Source: Pelagomonas calceolata
Taxonomy: Eukaryota > Sar > Pelagophyceae > Pelagomonadales > Pelagomonadaceae
Reading direction: 5' to 3'
DNA length: 64,000 bases
NCBI GenBank assembly: GCA_918797485.1
Contig: CAKKNE010000005.1
Location: 992,001 to 1,056,000 of the forward strand
The position numbers and the translations under genes were made by a program. Shown one piece after another: positions 10,353-17,572 of this stretch. Positions within the stretch are counted from its first letter, which is position 1. Every line of letters starts with the position of its first letter. The notes under the pieces are model-generated. The model saw only the letters and a list, made by a program, of their open reading frames with translations, was not told the origin of the DNA and searched no databases.

Positions 10353-10520
10353 GCTTTGGCCTCAGGGAGAGGCTGGTGGTTACGAGCTTGTAGCGGTGCG
10401 CAGCACTGCACAGCGCTCGCAGCGTCGTACAGAGCGACTCGTCAGCGACGTCTCAGCTATTTTGAGCAGCTGTGTGTGGCAAGCTAAGGACTGCTTTGGC
10501 AGCATTTGCACCGTGGAGTT

Positions 10521-10543
10521 GCTAGTGTCTTACGCCGCTAGCT
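10521..10543 (-). promoter_or_regulatory. CTAG palindrome, copy 2
   Basis: GCTAGTGTCTTAC, then GCCGCTAGC. It lies about 170 bp 5' of the F-box gene start and 65 bp past the end of the JmjC gene. Confidence 0.65.
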
Positions 10544-10608
10544 CGCGCACACTTCTCTGGACTTGCCGAAGCCGCGCAACAAAGCCGAAGCAATTAAAAA
10601 ATCACATC

Positions 10609-12030
10609 TTATTCATCCTCCTCGTCCTCGTCCTCGTCATCATCAAAATCCAGCACCGCCGGCCGCTCGAGCACCGCCCGCAACAGAAACCCGCGGTTCG
10701 CGGAATTGAAGAGGCAGCACTCCCGCACGAAGGCCGCCGCCGCCGCCCACCGCTGGGCACCCTTCAACGCCGGGTGCGGCACCCGTTGCACGACCGTGTC
10801 CGCGAAGGGCCCAAAGAACAACACCGCGAGGTCGGCCCGGAACCAGGAAAACGCGTTTGCCGTCGCGTTCGCGTACCTCAAAGCGATGCGAATGTCGCGG
10901 TCCGGCGGCACGGGACACTTTGCTAGTGGAGGCACTTCCTTCGCGACGCGATCGTACGAATCGGCGTAATTTGACAAAACTGATTGTGCAATATCCTCGC
11001 CGAGCCAGAACTTGGCGACAGCCGGCAAATAGACGCGAATAATCCCGATGGCTCGGACTTGCGACCACCCTCTATCGACGAACATGGCGCCGACCTGCTC
11101 CCGCACCAGGCCTTCGAAGCTCTGGAACTCGGGCGGCAGTGCCGTGAACGACGCCGCCGCCGCGACTCGCTCCGCAATGACCTTGTGGACCCAGCCGGAC
11201 GGCACATACACCGCGTCGCCCTCCTTGAGCGTGATGGCCGGGGTCTCGAATGAAGCTTCGACTCTAGCTTGCCGCGCGTGCGGGTGCGGCGCCGGCCAGA
11301 ATTTAAATTTGAAATGATCAATAGGAGGCGCCAGCGACACGCGCTTTCTTCCAGATAACAAGACGTGAAAGTTCGCGAACAGATCAAAATGCGAGGCACT
11401 GGACGTATTACGACCACCGACCCAGAGACCGGTAGGTCTAGGAGAATCCCGCACGTCCCACGTCGTCCGCGCTTCCTCGGCCCACCTTGTATTGATCATC
11501 TCGCTCTCCAAGTAGGGCGAGATCTGCCGCAAGGGCCCGCCGAAGCGCGCCGCCCGGCTCTTCTTGATGTTGTTCAGTAGCTGCCTCGGCGATGACGCTA
11601 TTTTTTTAGAGTAAGTCGACGACGCGGGCAACGTACTGTGCCGCTGTTTATCATAATAAGTGAACATGTTTCCTCGCGACAGCTCGTCGTACTCGATAGA
11701 AGGCGGCCCCTGCGCATTCTGTAACCTGTTCAGAAACTTCGCGCCGAGCCACTCGCCATCTTTTACGAAGCTTCTGACGACATAAGGACAACTAGGCGGC
11801 ACGGCGAACGTCGGCACGTGGCGAAATTCCTTGATTTTGTCCCTGGGGCAGTGCCTCGATTCACTGATGCGAGAAATGTCGACCTCGTCTTCCTTGAGGT
11901 AGGCCGCCGCGACGGCTACCAAGACGACGCCGAGCGACAGGCGCGCGCCCCAGACCTTTTTCTGGTTCTGCCGCGCCTCGGCCGCGAGCTCGGCCGCCTT
12001 TTTGTTGCGCTTCTGGCGCTTGCTGCCCAT
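10609..12030 (-). CDS. JmjC/cupin-type hydroxylase with N-terminal membrane anchor
   Basis: 473 residues. A basic N-terminus (MGSKRQKRNKKAAE) is followed by one membrane helix (about residues 29-44), then a JmjC-type double-stranded beta-helix: SHFDLFANFHVLLSGRKR provides the HxD pair (His214, Asp216) and GDAVYVPSGWVHKV the distal His (282), together the Fe(II) ligands of 2-oxoglutarate-dependent oxygenases. The C-terminus is acidic (DFDDDEDEDEEDE). The anchor suggests a secretory-pathway or organelle membrane enzyme rather than a histone demethylase; the substrate is unknown. Confidence 0.75.
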   Translation of the reverse strand: MGSKRQKRNKKAAELAAEARQNQKKVWGARLSLGVVLVAVAAAYLKEDEVDISRISESRHCPRDKIKEFRHVPTFAVPPSCPYVVRSFVKDGEWLGAKFLNRLQNAQGPPSIEYDELSRGNMFTYYDKQRHSTLPASSTYSKKIASSPRQLLNNIKKSRAARFGGPLRQISPYLESEMINTRWAEEARTTWDVRDSPRPTGLWVGGRNTSSASHFDLFANFHVLLSGRKRVSLAPPIDHFKFKFWPAPHPHARQARVEASFETPAITLKEGDAVYVPSGWVHKVIAERVAAAASFTALPPEFQSFEGLVREQVGAMFVDRGWSQVRAIGIIRVYLPAVAKFWLGEDIAQSVLSNYADSYDRVAKEVPPLAKCPVPPDRDIRIALRYANATANAFSWFRADLAVLFFGPFADTVVQRVPHPALKGAQRWAAAAAFVRECCLFNSANRGFLLRAVLERPAVLDFDDDEDEDEEDE

Positions 12031-12272
12031 CGTTTAGCGATGTGGTGGTCGTGATGATGGTGATGAGCGGTCTTCTGAGCAGCTTTTAGCTCGCGTCGAC
12101 GGCGCGCGCTCGACTGTTTCGTGTGCTGCCAAGGCTGGCCTGCGCAGCTGCGGCGGCTTTCAGGCTGGACTGCCGTGCTATCGCTGCCGGCGATTGTTTG
12201 TTGCACGAATGCGACTCCTAAGCCTCACAACGGTGATCTTAGATGCACGACGGCCGAGGTTCGGCGGAGACA

Positions 12273-12296
12273 GCTAGCGGCCAGTAAAGACACTAG
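12273..12296 (+). promoter_or_regulatory. CTAG palindrome, copy 3
   Basis: GCTAGCGGCCA then GTAAAGACACTAGG, in the 524-base divergent interval between the JmjC gene (start 12030) and the MATCAP-like gene (start 12555), roughly 240-260 bp from each start. No other feature is recognised there. Confidence 0.65.
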
Positions 12297-12554
12297 GAAC
12301 CGGCTTCGAACATATTCGTCCGCGGAGGTGTCTTCAGGAGAGCCGTCCGAAGCGTCAATGGCGTGGGCGAACGGCGGCCGGGCAGCAGACCGCGAGACTT
12401 GAGAGCGCTGCACAACACAAGGGAGAGCGTGCTGCGCAACGCGACCAAAGGCTGCCGCGCAAGAGCCGGCCATCTCCTGCAGCAGCGCGCCGGCGTCGCG
12501 CGTGGCCCGTGGCCCGAACGCTGCCCCGTAGCGCGCGGGCCCAGACGCTGCCCC

Positions 12555-14492
12555 ATGGGCAAGGGAGGGCAAGTCGCGCCGGCGGCGCCCGAGGCGGCGG
12601 CGCCGCCCGGCTTCGACCCGACCCTCGTCGGCGCCTTCGCGAACGCGTGCCCCGGCTGCGCGGATGCGGCATGCTGTGCACCCCCCACAGCGACGCCCCC
12701 GGGCAGCCCCGAGGAGGGCGGCACCCCTGCGACGCCGCCGAGCAGCGCCGAGGCGAGGACGCCCGCATCGACGCCGCCGGGCAGCCCCGCCGAGGAACAG
12801 CAAAAAAAGCCGCGGTACGACAAGAGCCTCAAGGTCACGACCGACGCCCCGGGAGGCAGAGGCGACCCCGCGGATCCCACAAACACCGAGAATGAATACA
12901 AGCGATGTCTGAATGGCCTCACGGAGGCGTGTTTGAGAGGCGACGGCGCCTCGCAGTTACTCACGCCAAACTTCACATACAGTGTACCCGTCAACAAGCT
13001 CGCCAAGCAGCTTACGAATGCCATGCACTCCATCCGAGACGATCATGTGGAGGAAGCCAAGTCCATACTGGACGCGGCCCTTGAGAGTGTCGGAGGCGCC
13101 GCGGAAGTGTTTGAGAGAAAGGTCTACGGCGAGGACGTCGACCAGGCGACCGCTGAAAAACATATTGTGGACTTTGTGACACAACACAAGCTCCAGGACA
13201 AGCTCTGGGTGCGGTTCACGCCGAACCGCGTGTCCTGTGTTGGGAGTCTGCAGCGCTCGCGACGGAACTCGCAGGACCATCCCGAGGTCCGACATACGCT
13301 ATTTGTCAGTACGGCAAACAAACTAAGGAAACACGAGCTGAGACAGTTCGTGGCCCACGAGATAGGCACGCACCTACTACGAGTGGTGAACGACGAGATC
13401 CAGCCGTGGCGCGGCTCTTCCGGGAGAAAAAAATTTAATCTGCACTCGCATTCGACGCGAGAGTTCCGGGAGACGGAGGAAGGTTTAGCTACCATCAATA
13501 CTGTGTTGCATAGTGGTGGAGGTCCGAAGTCGAGGTATTTGTTTCGGGAGGCTTTATTATATTACGCGTGCGCCAAGGCTGCTACGCTGAACTTCGTCGA
13601 GTTGTTTGCGGAGCTCGCCCCGTACATGCCCTCTCCAAAAAGGCGTTTTGGGTTGGTCACTCGTATCAAGCGCGGGCTGCTGGACCAGTCGCTACCCGGC
13701 GGCTCCGGGAAAGCCCAGGTCTACTTCGAAGGTGCCCTCACGATTCTTCGAAGGGACTTCGACACGGATGACCTACGACTGCTCTATGCGGGGCGGCTGA
13801 TGCTGTCGGAGATGGATCGCGTGCGGCGATTGGCGCACACGTCGTTTATCACGCTGCCTAGCTTCGCGGCCGACCTCGAGGCGTACCGGAAAGATTTGAG
13901 GGCCATGGCTCTGCTGAACGGGCTCGTGGCGCCGCCTCGGAAGCCTTCACTGAAGGCCGTGGCGTCCGTTGCCCTCGCGGTGGCGACTGTCTCTCCTACG
14001 CCGCCGCCGCGCCGGCCGACGCCGCCCGCCACCACCGCCGCCGCGCCTAAGCGCGCCAAGGGGGCGGCGGCGGAGGCGCTGGCCACGTCGAAGCTCTTCC
14101 ACAAGTTCCTGGCGGCGAAGAAGCGGAAGAAGCGTTCCCCGCGGAAGGCGGCGAAGCCGGCCAAGGCATCGCCGCCGACGCCTCCCGCCGCGGCGACGCC
14201 AAAGGGCAGTCGCAAGCCAAAGCCGGCGCCTGCCCCGCCCCCGCCGCGCGCGCCGAAGCTGCCCGCGGTCGCTTCGCCGAAGCCGCGGCCGGCGCCTGTG
14301 CGAGCGCCCACCGCCGCCCGGGCGACGACCACGCTGCCGACGCCGTCGACGCCTCCCGCGGCACCACCAAAGCCGGCGGCGCCCCGCATCACGACCGACC
14401 ACTGGTCGAAGGCGCAGCGGTTGCACGCCAAGCACCAGGCGCGGCAGGTCGCTGTGTTGGCGACGACTGTCGTAGAGCTCACGCTCCCTTAA
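12555..14492 (+). CDS. MATCAP-like tubulin tyrosine carboxypeptidase (DUF1704 family)
   Basis: 645 residues from the ATG at 12555 (MGKGGQV; the frame is open further upstream without conservation). The zinc site HEIGTH (HExxxH; His268, Glu269, His273) and the diagnostic EEGLA block (308-312) identify the DUF1704/KIAA0895 family, which includes the microtubule-associated tyrosine carboxypeptidases that remove the C-terminal tyrosine of alpha-tubulin; bacterial members are uncharacterised. Flanks HSHSTREFRETEEG and LLRVVNDEIQPWRG also fit. The N-terminus is Pro-rich, and the ~170-residue C-terminus is Lys/Pro/Ala-rich (KKRKKRSPRKAAKPAK), suitable for binding microtubules. The tubulin substrate is inferred from family knowledge. 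Confidence 0.7.
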   Translation: MGKGGQVAPAAPEAAAPPGFDPTLVGAFANACPGCADAACCAPPTATPPGSPEEGGTPATPPSSAEARTPASTPPGSPAEEQQKKPRYDKSLKVTTDAPGGRGDPADPTNTENEYKRCLNGLTEACLRGDGASQLLTPNFTYSVPVNKLAKQLTNAMHSIRDDHVEEAKSILDAALESVGGAAEVFERKVYGEDVDQATAEKHIVDFVTQHKLQDKLWVRFTPNRVSCVGSLQRSRRNSQDHPEVRHTLFVSTANKLRKHELRQFVAHEIGTHLLRVVNDEIQPWRGSSGRKKFNLHSHSTREFRETEEGLATINTVLHSGGGPKSRYLFREALLYYACAKAATLNFVELFAELAPYMPSPKRRFGLVTRIKRGLLDQSLPGGSGKAQVYFEGALTILRRDFDTDDLRLLYAGRLMLSEMDRVRRLAHTSFITLPSFAADLEAYRKDLRAMALLNGLVAPPRKPSLKAVASVALAVATVSPTPPPRRPTPPATTAAAPKRAKGAAAEALATSKLFHKFLAAKKRKKRSPRKAAKPAKASPPTPPAAATPKGSRKPKPAPAPPPPRAPKLPAVASPKPRPAPVRAPTAARATTTLPTPSTPPAAPPKPAAPRITTDHWSKAQRLHAKHQARQVAVLATTVVELTLP

Positions 14493-14512
14493 CCGGACGT
14501 GCGCGCGCCGCG

Positions 14513-14592
14513 GCGATGGCGTGTTGGATACACCGCTCATACGCCATCGACGCGACGCATCACTCACCGCCCGGGCCCGCGCGCAGCGGCGA
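14513..14592 (+). repeat. Introner-like repeat downstream of MATCAP-like gene
   Basis: GGCGATGGCGT at 14514 and ACGCCATCGACGCGAC near 14552 form an inverted pair, followed by TCACTCACCGCCCGGGCC...GCGCAG, matching the end of intron 2 of the ABM gene. It lies between two convergent stop codons, so it may be a 3'-UTR intron, a relic, or evidence that the MATCAP C-terminus is spliced differently. Confidence 0.45.
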
Positions 14593-14636
14593 TGGCCGTC
14601 GTGGCACTACCCTGTAACTATGATGTGTATGTTAAC

Positions 14637-16061
14637 TTACTTCTCGGCGTCGAGCTCGTCCATGACCTGGCCCGCGAGACCCTCCGGTCGTTCCCCCATC
14701 TCGTACAACTCCTCCCCCTCATCATAAGGCGGAGGAGGATCGGACGCATCCCCACCATCCAGCTGCATGCACGCCAGCAGCGCCCCGAGCGCGGCCTTGT
14801 CGTCCCAAGACAACTCGCCGACGTTCTCGTAGCCCGTCGCCTCATAAACATCAGGAGGAATATCTGTCGTTTCACTATCACAAACGACGCGGACCTCGCC
14901 CGTAGCTTTACCTTCTTCGCGCAATTCATAGGCGACAGACTCCTCATCACCGACCGCAAACAACTCGCACCCTTCCTTGCCGTCGGGGAAGCCGACGATC
15001 TTCTCGGTAACATGCATATCATCATCAAAGTCGGCACCCGGCCTTCTTCTTCTTGTAGCTCCAGGCGGCGCCGTCCACATGGCGAAGGCGTGGGACCGGC
15101 GGTAGGGCTGGGCGAAGGAGTTCCGGAAGGGGTCGACGTAGCCCGACGGCTTCCACTTGTCGTATTGCGGGAGCGAGCCGAGCATCGACGACGGCGTCTT
15201 CGCGCGTCGCGCCATCTGTCTCGTACGTACGTCTCTAGGTGCTGTTTTTTGCGAGAGGTGCACAAAGTCGTTCTGCAGGCGCTTTGGGAGTTGTCTAGAC
15301 TGCAAATACGCGGACCGGTCCCGCCGGAAGTCGTAGGACGACGCCGTCGTCGGTCGCAAGGCCGGATGCAGCATGGCTAGGACTTTCATGGGATTGGGTA
15401 AGGCTTCATCTAATCCACCAATATTGGACATCATGTTCAGTTCCACGCTCTCGCCCGGCAGGAAGCCGTCCGTCCGGAAGCCGCTCCAGTGCCCAGGTTG
15501 TTTTGTGGACGTCGTCGGTCGCTTGCCCGGTCGGAGCGGTTCCAGCGGTGCTTGCTCGGTGGCGCCCCGCAGTAGAGCTCGTCGCGACGAGATGGACCTA
15601 TTTTTTTGGTTCCGGTCGGACGCCGTCGAAGGTCGTGGCGCGTTCTTCCGCGACCGTCGAGGGCGTTGTCTATACGAGCCTTTCGAGGGCAGCTTCATGC
15701 GCATCAACCGGTCCAGGTTGATTTTGGCGGCAGAGACTTTCGGATTCGCGGCGACGACGGCCCGGAACGCGCTCTCGGCGCCCTTCAGGTCACCCCGGGC
15801 CCGCCACAGGAGTAACCCCAAAGCGTTTCCGGCGTCGGGGTCGTCCGGATTTAACTGTAGAGCTTGGCGGTAGCAATCTTCCGACCCGCGCACGTCATGC
15901 GTGGCTCCTAAGCATTTACCTAAGGCGAGAAACGCCGACGCGTCGCTCGGGTCCGCCTCGATGGCCTGTCGCAGCTCCGGCTCGGCCTCCATGTAGCGGC
16001 CCTGCTCCATGAGCGCGTCGGCGGCTAGCACTAAGGCGGCGGAGTTGGCGACCTCGGCCAT
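14637..16061 (-). CDS. TPR protein with C-terminal 'GFPDGKEGCELF' domain
   Basis: 474 residues. Three TPR units occupy about residues 1-115 (ALMEQGRYMEAEPELRQAIE, ALGKCLGATHDVRGSEDCYR, ALGLLLWRARGDLKGAESAF). A basic, low-complexity middle follows, then a C-terminal ~115-residue domain beginning VTEKIVGFPDGKEGCELF and containing YELREEGKATGEVRVV and LSWDDKAALGALL. The same domain ends the divergent neighbour starting at 16725. TPRs suggest protein binding; function unknown. Confidence 0.6.
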   Translation of the reverse strand: MAEVANSAALVLAADALMEQGRYMEAEPELRQAIEADPSDASAFLALGKCLGATHDVRGSEDCYRQALQLNPDDPDAGNALGLLLWRARGDLKGAESAFRAVVAANPKVSAAKINLDRLMRMKLPSKGSYRQRPRRSRKNAPRPSTASDRNQKNRSISSRRALLRGATEQAPLEPLRPGKRPTTSTKQPGHWSGFRTDGFLPGESVELNMMSNIGGLDEALPNPMKVLAMLHPALRPTTASSYDFRRDRSAYLQSRQLPKRLQNDFVHLSQKTAPRDVRTRQMARRAKTPSSMLGSLPQYDKWKPSGYVDPFRNSFAQPYRRSHAFAMWTAPPGATRRRRPGADFDDDMHVTEKIVGFPDGKEGCELFAVGDEESVAYELREEGKATGEVRVVCDSETTDIPPDVYEATGYENVGELSWDDKAALGALLACMQLDGGDASDPPPPYDEGEELYEMGERPEGLAGQVMDELDAEK

Positions 16062-16724
16062 AATTGATGGGCGCGTCGCGTGTAGCGCGCGGCGCCTCGG
16101 GCTGGCTTACTGTTGCGGCCGGTGCGGCGGCGCGCGACCTTGCGCGGCGGCTGTTGTGGTGTTCGGGCTGCCCCGTGACACTACCTGGCTGCCTCCGCGG
16201 CGCGCGGTGGTCTCGCGTCGGTGTTTAGCGTCCTTTTGCCAGGGAGAGCCTGGCGCTGAAATGAGTTTTGGGCTCCTGCGGCGACGGACCCAGGCGTCCC
16301 AAAGGCCTCCCGGGACACCTCTTAGCCCTCCGGTCGCGTGGTATTGGGAAGGAGCGCCGCGCTAGTTCAAATGCGCTCTCAAAATGTATCTAGATGTAAC
16401 GCCCGGCGCTCTCGGACGGGGGGGAAAGCAGCCCTTATTGCTTGGGGTTCGGACGCGGCTGCCGATCTGACCCCATCACGGTGACCTCCGGTGGGGCGGC
16501 TGCTGCAGGGCGGAAAAGCGCGGCGCGCGGCGACGCCCCGGCGCCGCATTCTCCGGAAACAGCCAGGGCGCACGCGCGGCCGGGAGCGGCGCGTTTGAGC
16601 GCGACGCCCGGCCCGCGCGCGCTGCGGCACTCGCTAGTGACGCAGAAAGTCTCATCTTGACCAGCGGTCGCTCGGATATAGCCTGCAGCGCTCCGCGCGC
16701 GGCGCCGGCGACGCTCCGTCAAAG
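16062..16724. other. Divergent intergenic region between the two paralogous-domain genes
   Basis: 663 bases, G+C-rich, between start codons at 16061 (minus) and 16725 (plus). I see no full CTAG palindrome, only scattered CTAG words near 16363-16393. No convincing gene. Confidence 0.4.
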
Positions 16725-17477
16725 ATGAAGGTCAAGGGCCACCCCTACGGCCCGCCGGCGGACATGGACCCGGAGACGGCCATCTGCATGCGCAAGATCT
16801 TCGAGGCGCTCGAGGATGCTAGACTAAGGCTCGACTCCGACACCTCAAATCTCGAACATCTAAGGGCAGCAAAACAAAAGGAGCGGAACGAGCTCATGAA
16901 GTCCGGCGTGACCGTGTACGACGGGCCCTTCGAGGTCGACGAGGCCATGCTGCTCCGACCGGAGTTCGTCGTCCGACACTTACTAACGACGGCCGACATT
17001 CCCGAGCCGGAAACGATCGACACGACGACAAAGAAGAAGAAGACGACCAAGAAGAAGAAGAAAAAGAAGAAGAAGCGCAAGAAGAAGAAGGAGAAGGACC
17101 CGGACGTCCAGGAGAAGGTCATCGGCTTTCCGGACGGCAAGGAGGGCTGCGAGCTGTTCGTGGGCGAGAAGGCGTCGGCCTACGAACTTAGGGAGAAGGG
17201 CGAGGCCACGGGCGACGTGCGCGTCGTACTGGGCAAGATCACGACGGACGTGGCGACGGAGACCTACGAGAAGACGGGCTACGGGCCCGTCGACGACCTT
17301 GAATGGGACGAAAAGGCGGCGCTCGGCGCCTTACTCTGTAACCTCGCGGCGGACGAGGGCGTGAACATCCTGAACAAGCCGCCGCCGCCCTTCCCGGCGG
17401 GCGAGGCCGTGCATGACGTGCGACCAACGAGCGCGGAGGCGATCCGGATCCTGCAGGAGCTCGACGGGGAGGTATAG
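16725..17477 (+). CDS. Lys-rich linker protein with C-terminal 'GFPDGKEGCELF' domain
   Basis: 250 residues. An acidic/helical N-terminus (ICMRKIFEALEDARLRLDSD; VDEAMLLRPEFVVRHLLTT) is followed by a nearly pure lysine run at about residues 103-125 and then a ~115-residue domain (VIGFPDGKEGCELFVGEKAS, YELREKGEATGDVRVV, LEWDEKAALGALL) shared with the TPR protein encoded head-to-head. I do not recognise the domain. The lysine tract could be a nuclear/nucleolar signal or a flexible polycation. Confidence 0.6.
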   Translation: MKVKGHPYGPPADMDPETAICMRKIFEALEDARLRLDSDTSNLEHLRAAKQKERNELMKSGVTVYDGPFEVDEAMLLRPEFVVRHLLTTADIPEPETIDTTTKKKKTTKKKKKKKKKRKKKKEKDPDVQEKVIGFPDGKEGCELFVGEKASAYELREKGEATGDVRVVLGKITTDVATETYEKTGYGPVDDLEWDEKAALGALLCNLAADEGVNILNKPPPPFPAGEAVHDVRPTSAEAIRILQELDGEV

Positions 17478-17572
17478 CGGCCCCAAAACGGGAGTCGTGT
17501 TCGCGGCGGCGCGGCTCGTGCTTAAGAGAATTTAGTCGTACTATTACTCTCCCCTCGGCGCCGGCGCCGCGG

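Noticed and set aside
13784-14567. Minus-strand Gly/Arg-rich frames
   Set aside because: Shadows of the Lys/Pro-rich tail of the MATCAP-like protein.
17025-17100. Long AAG-rich run suspected as an assembly artefact
   Set aside because: It stays in frame, mixes AAG with CGC and GAG codons, and joins two plausible protein segments, so a true lysine tract is more likely.
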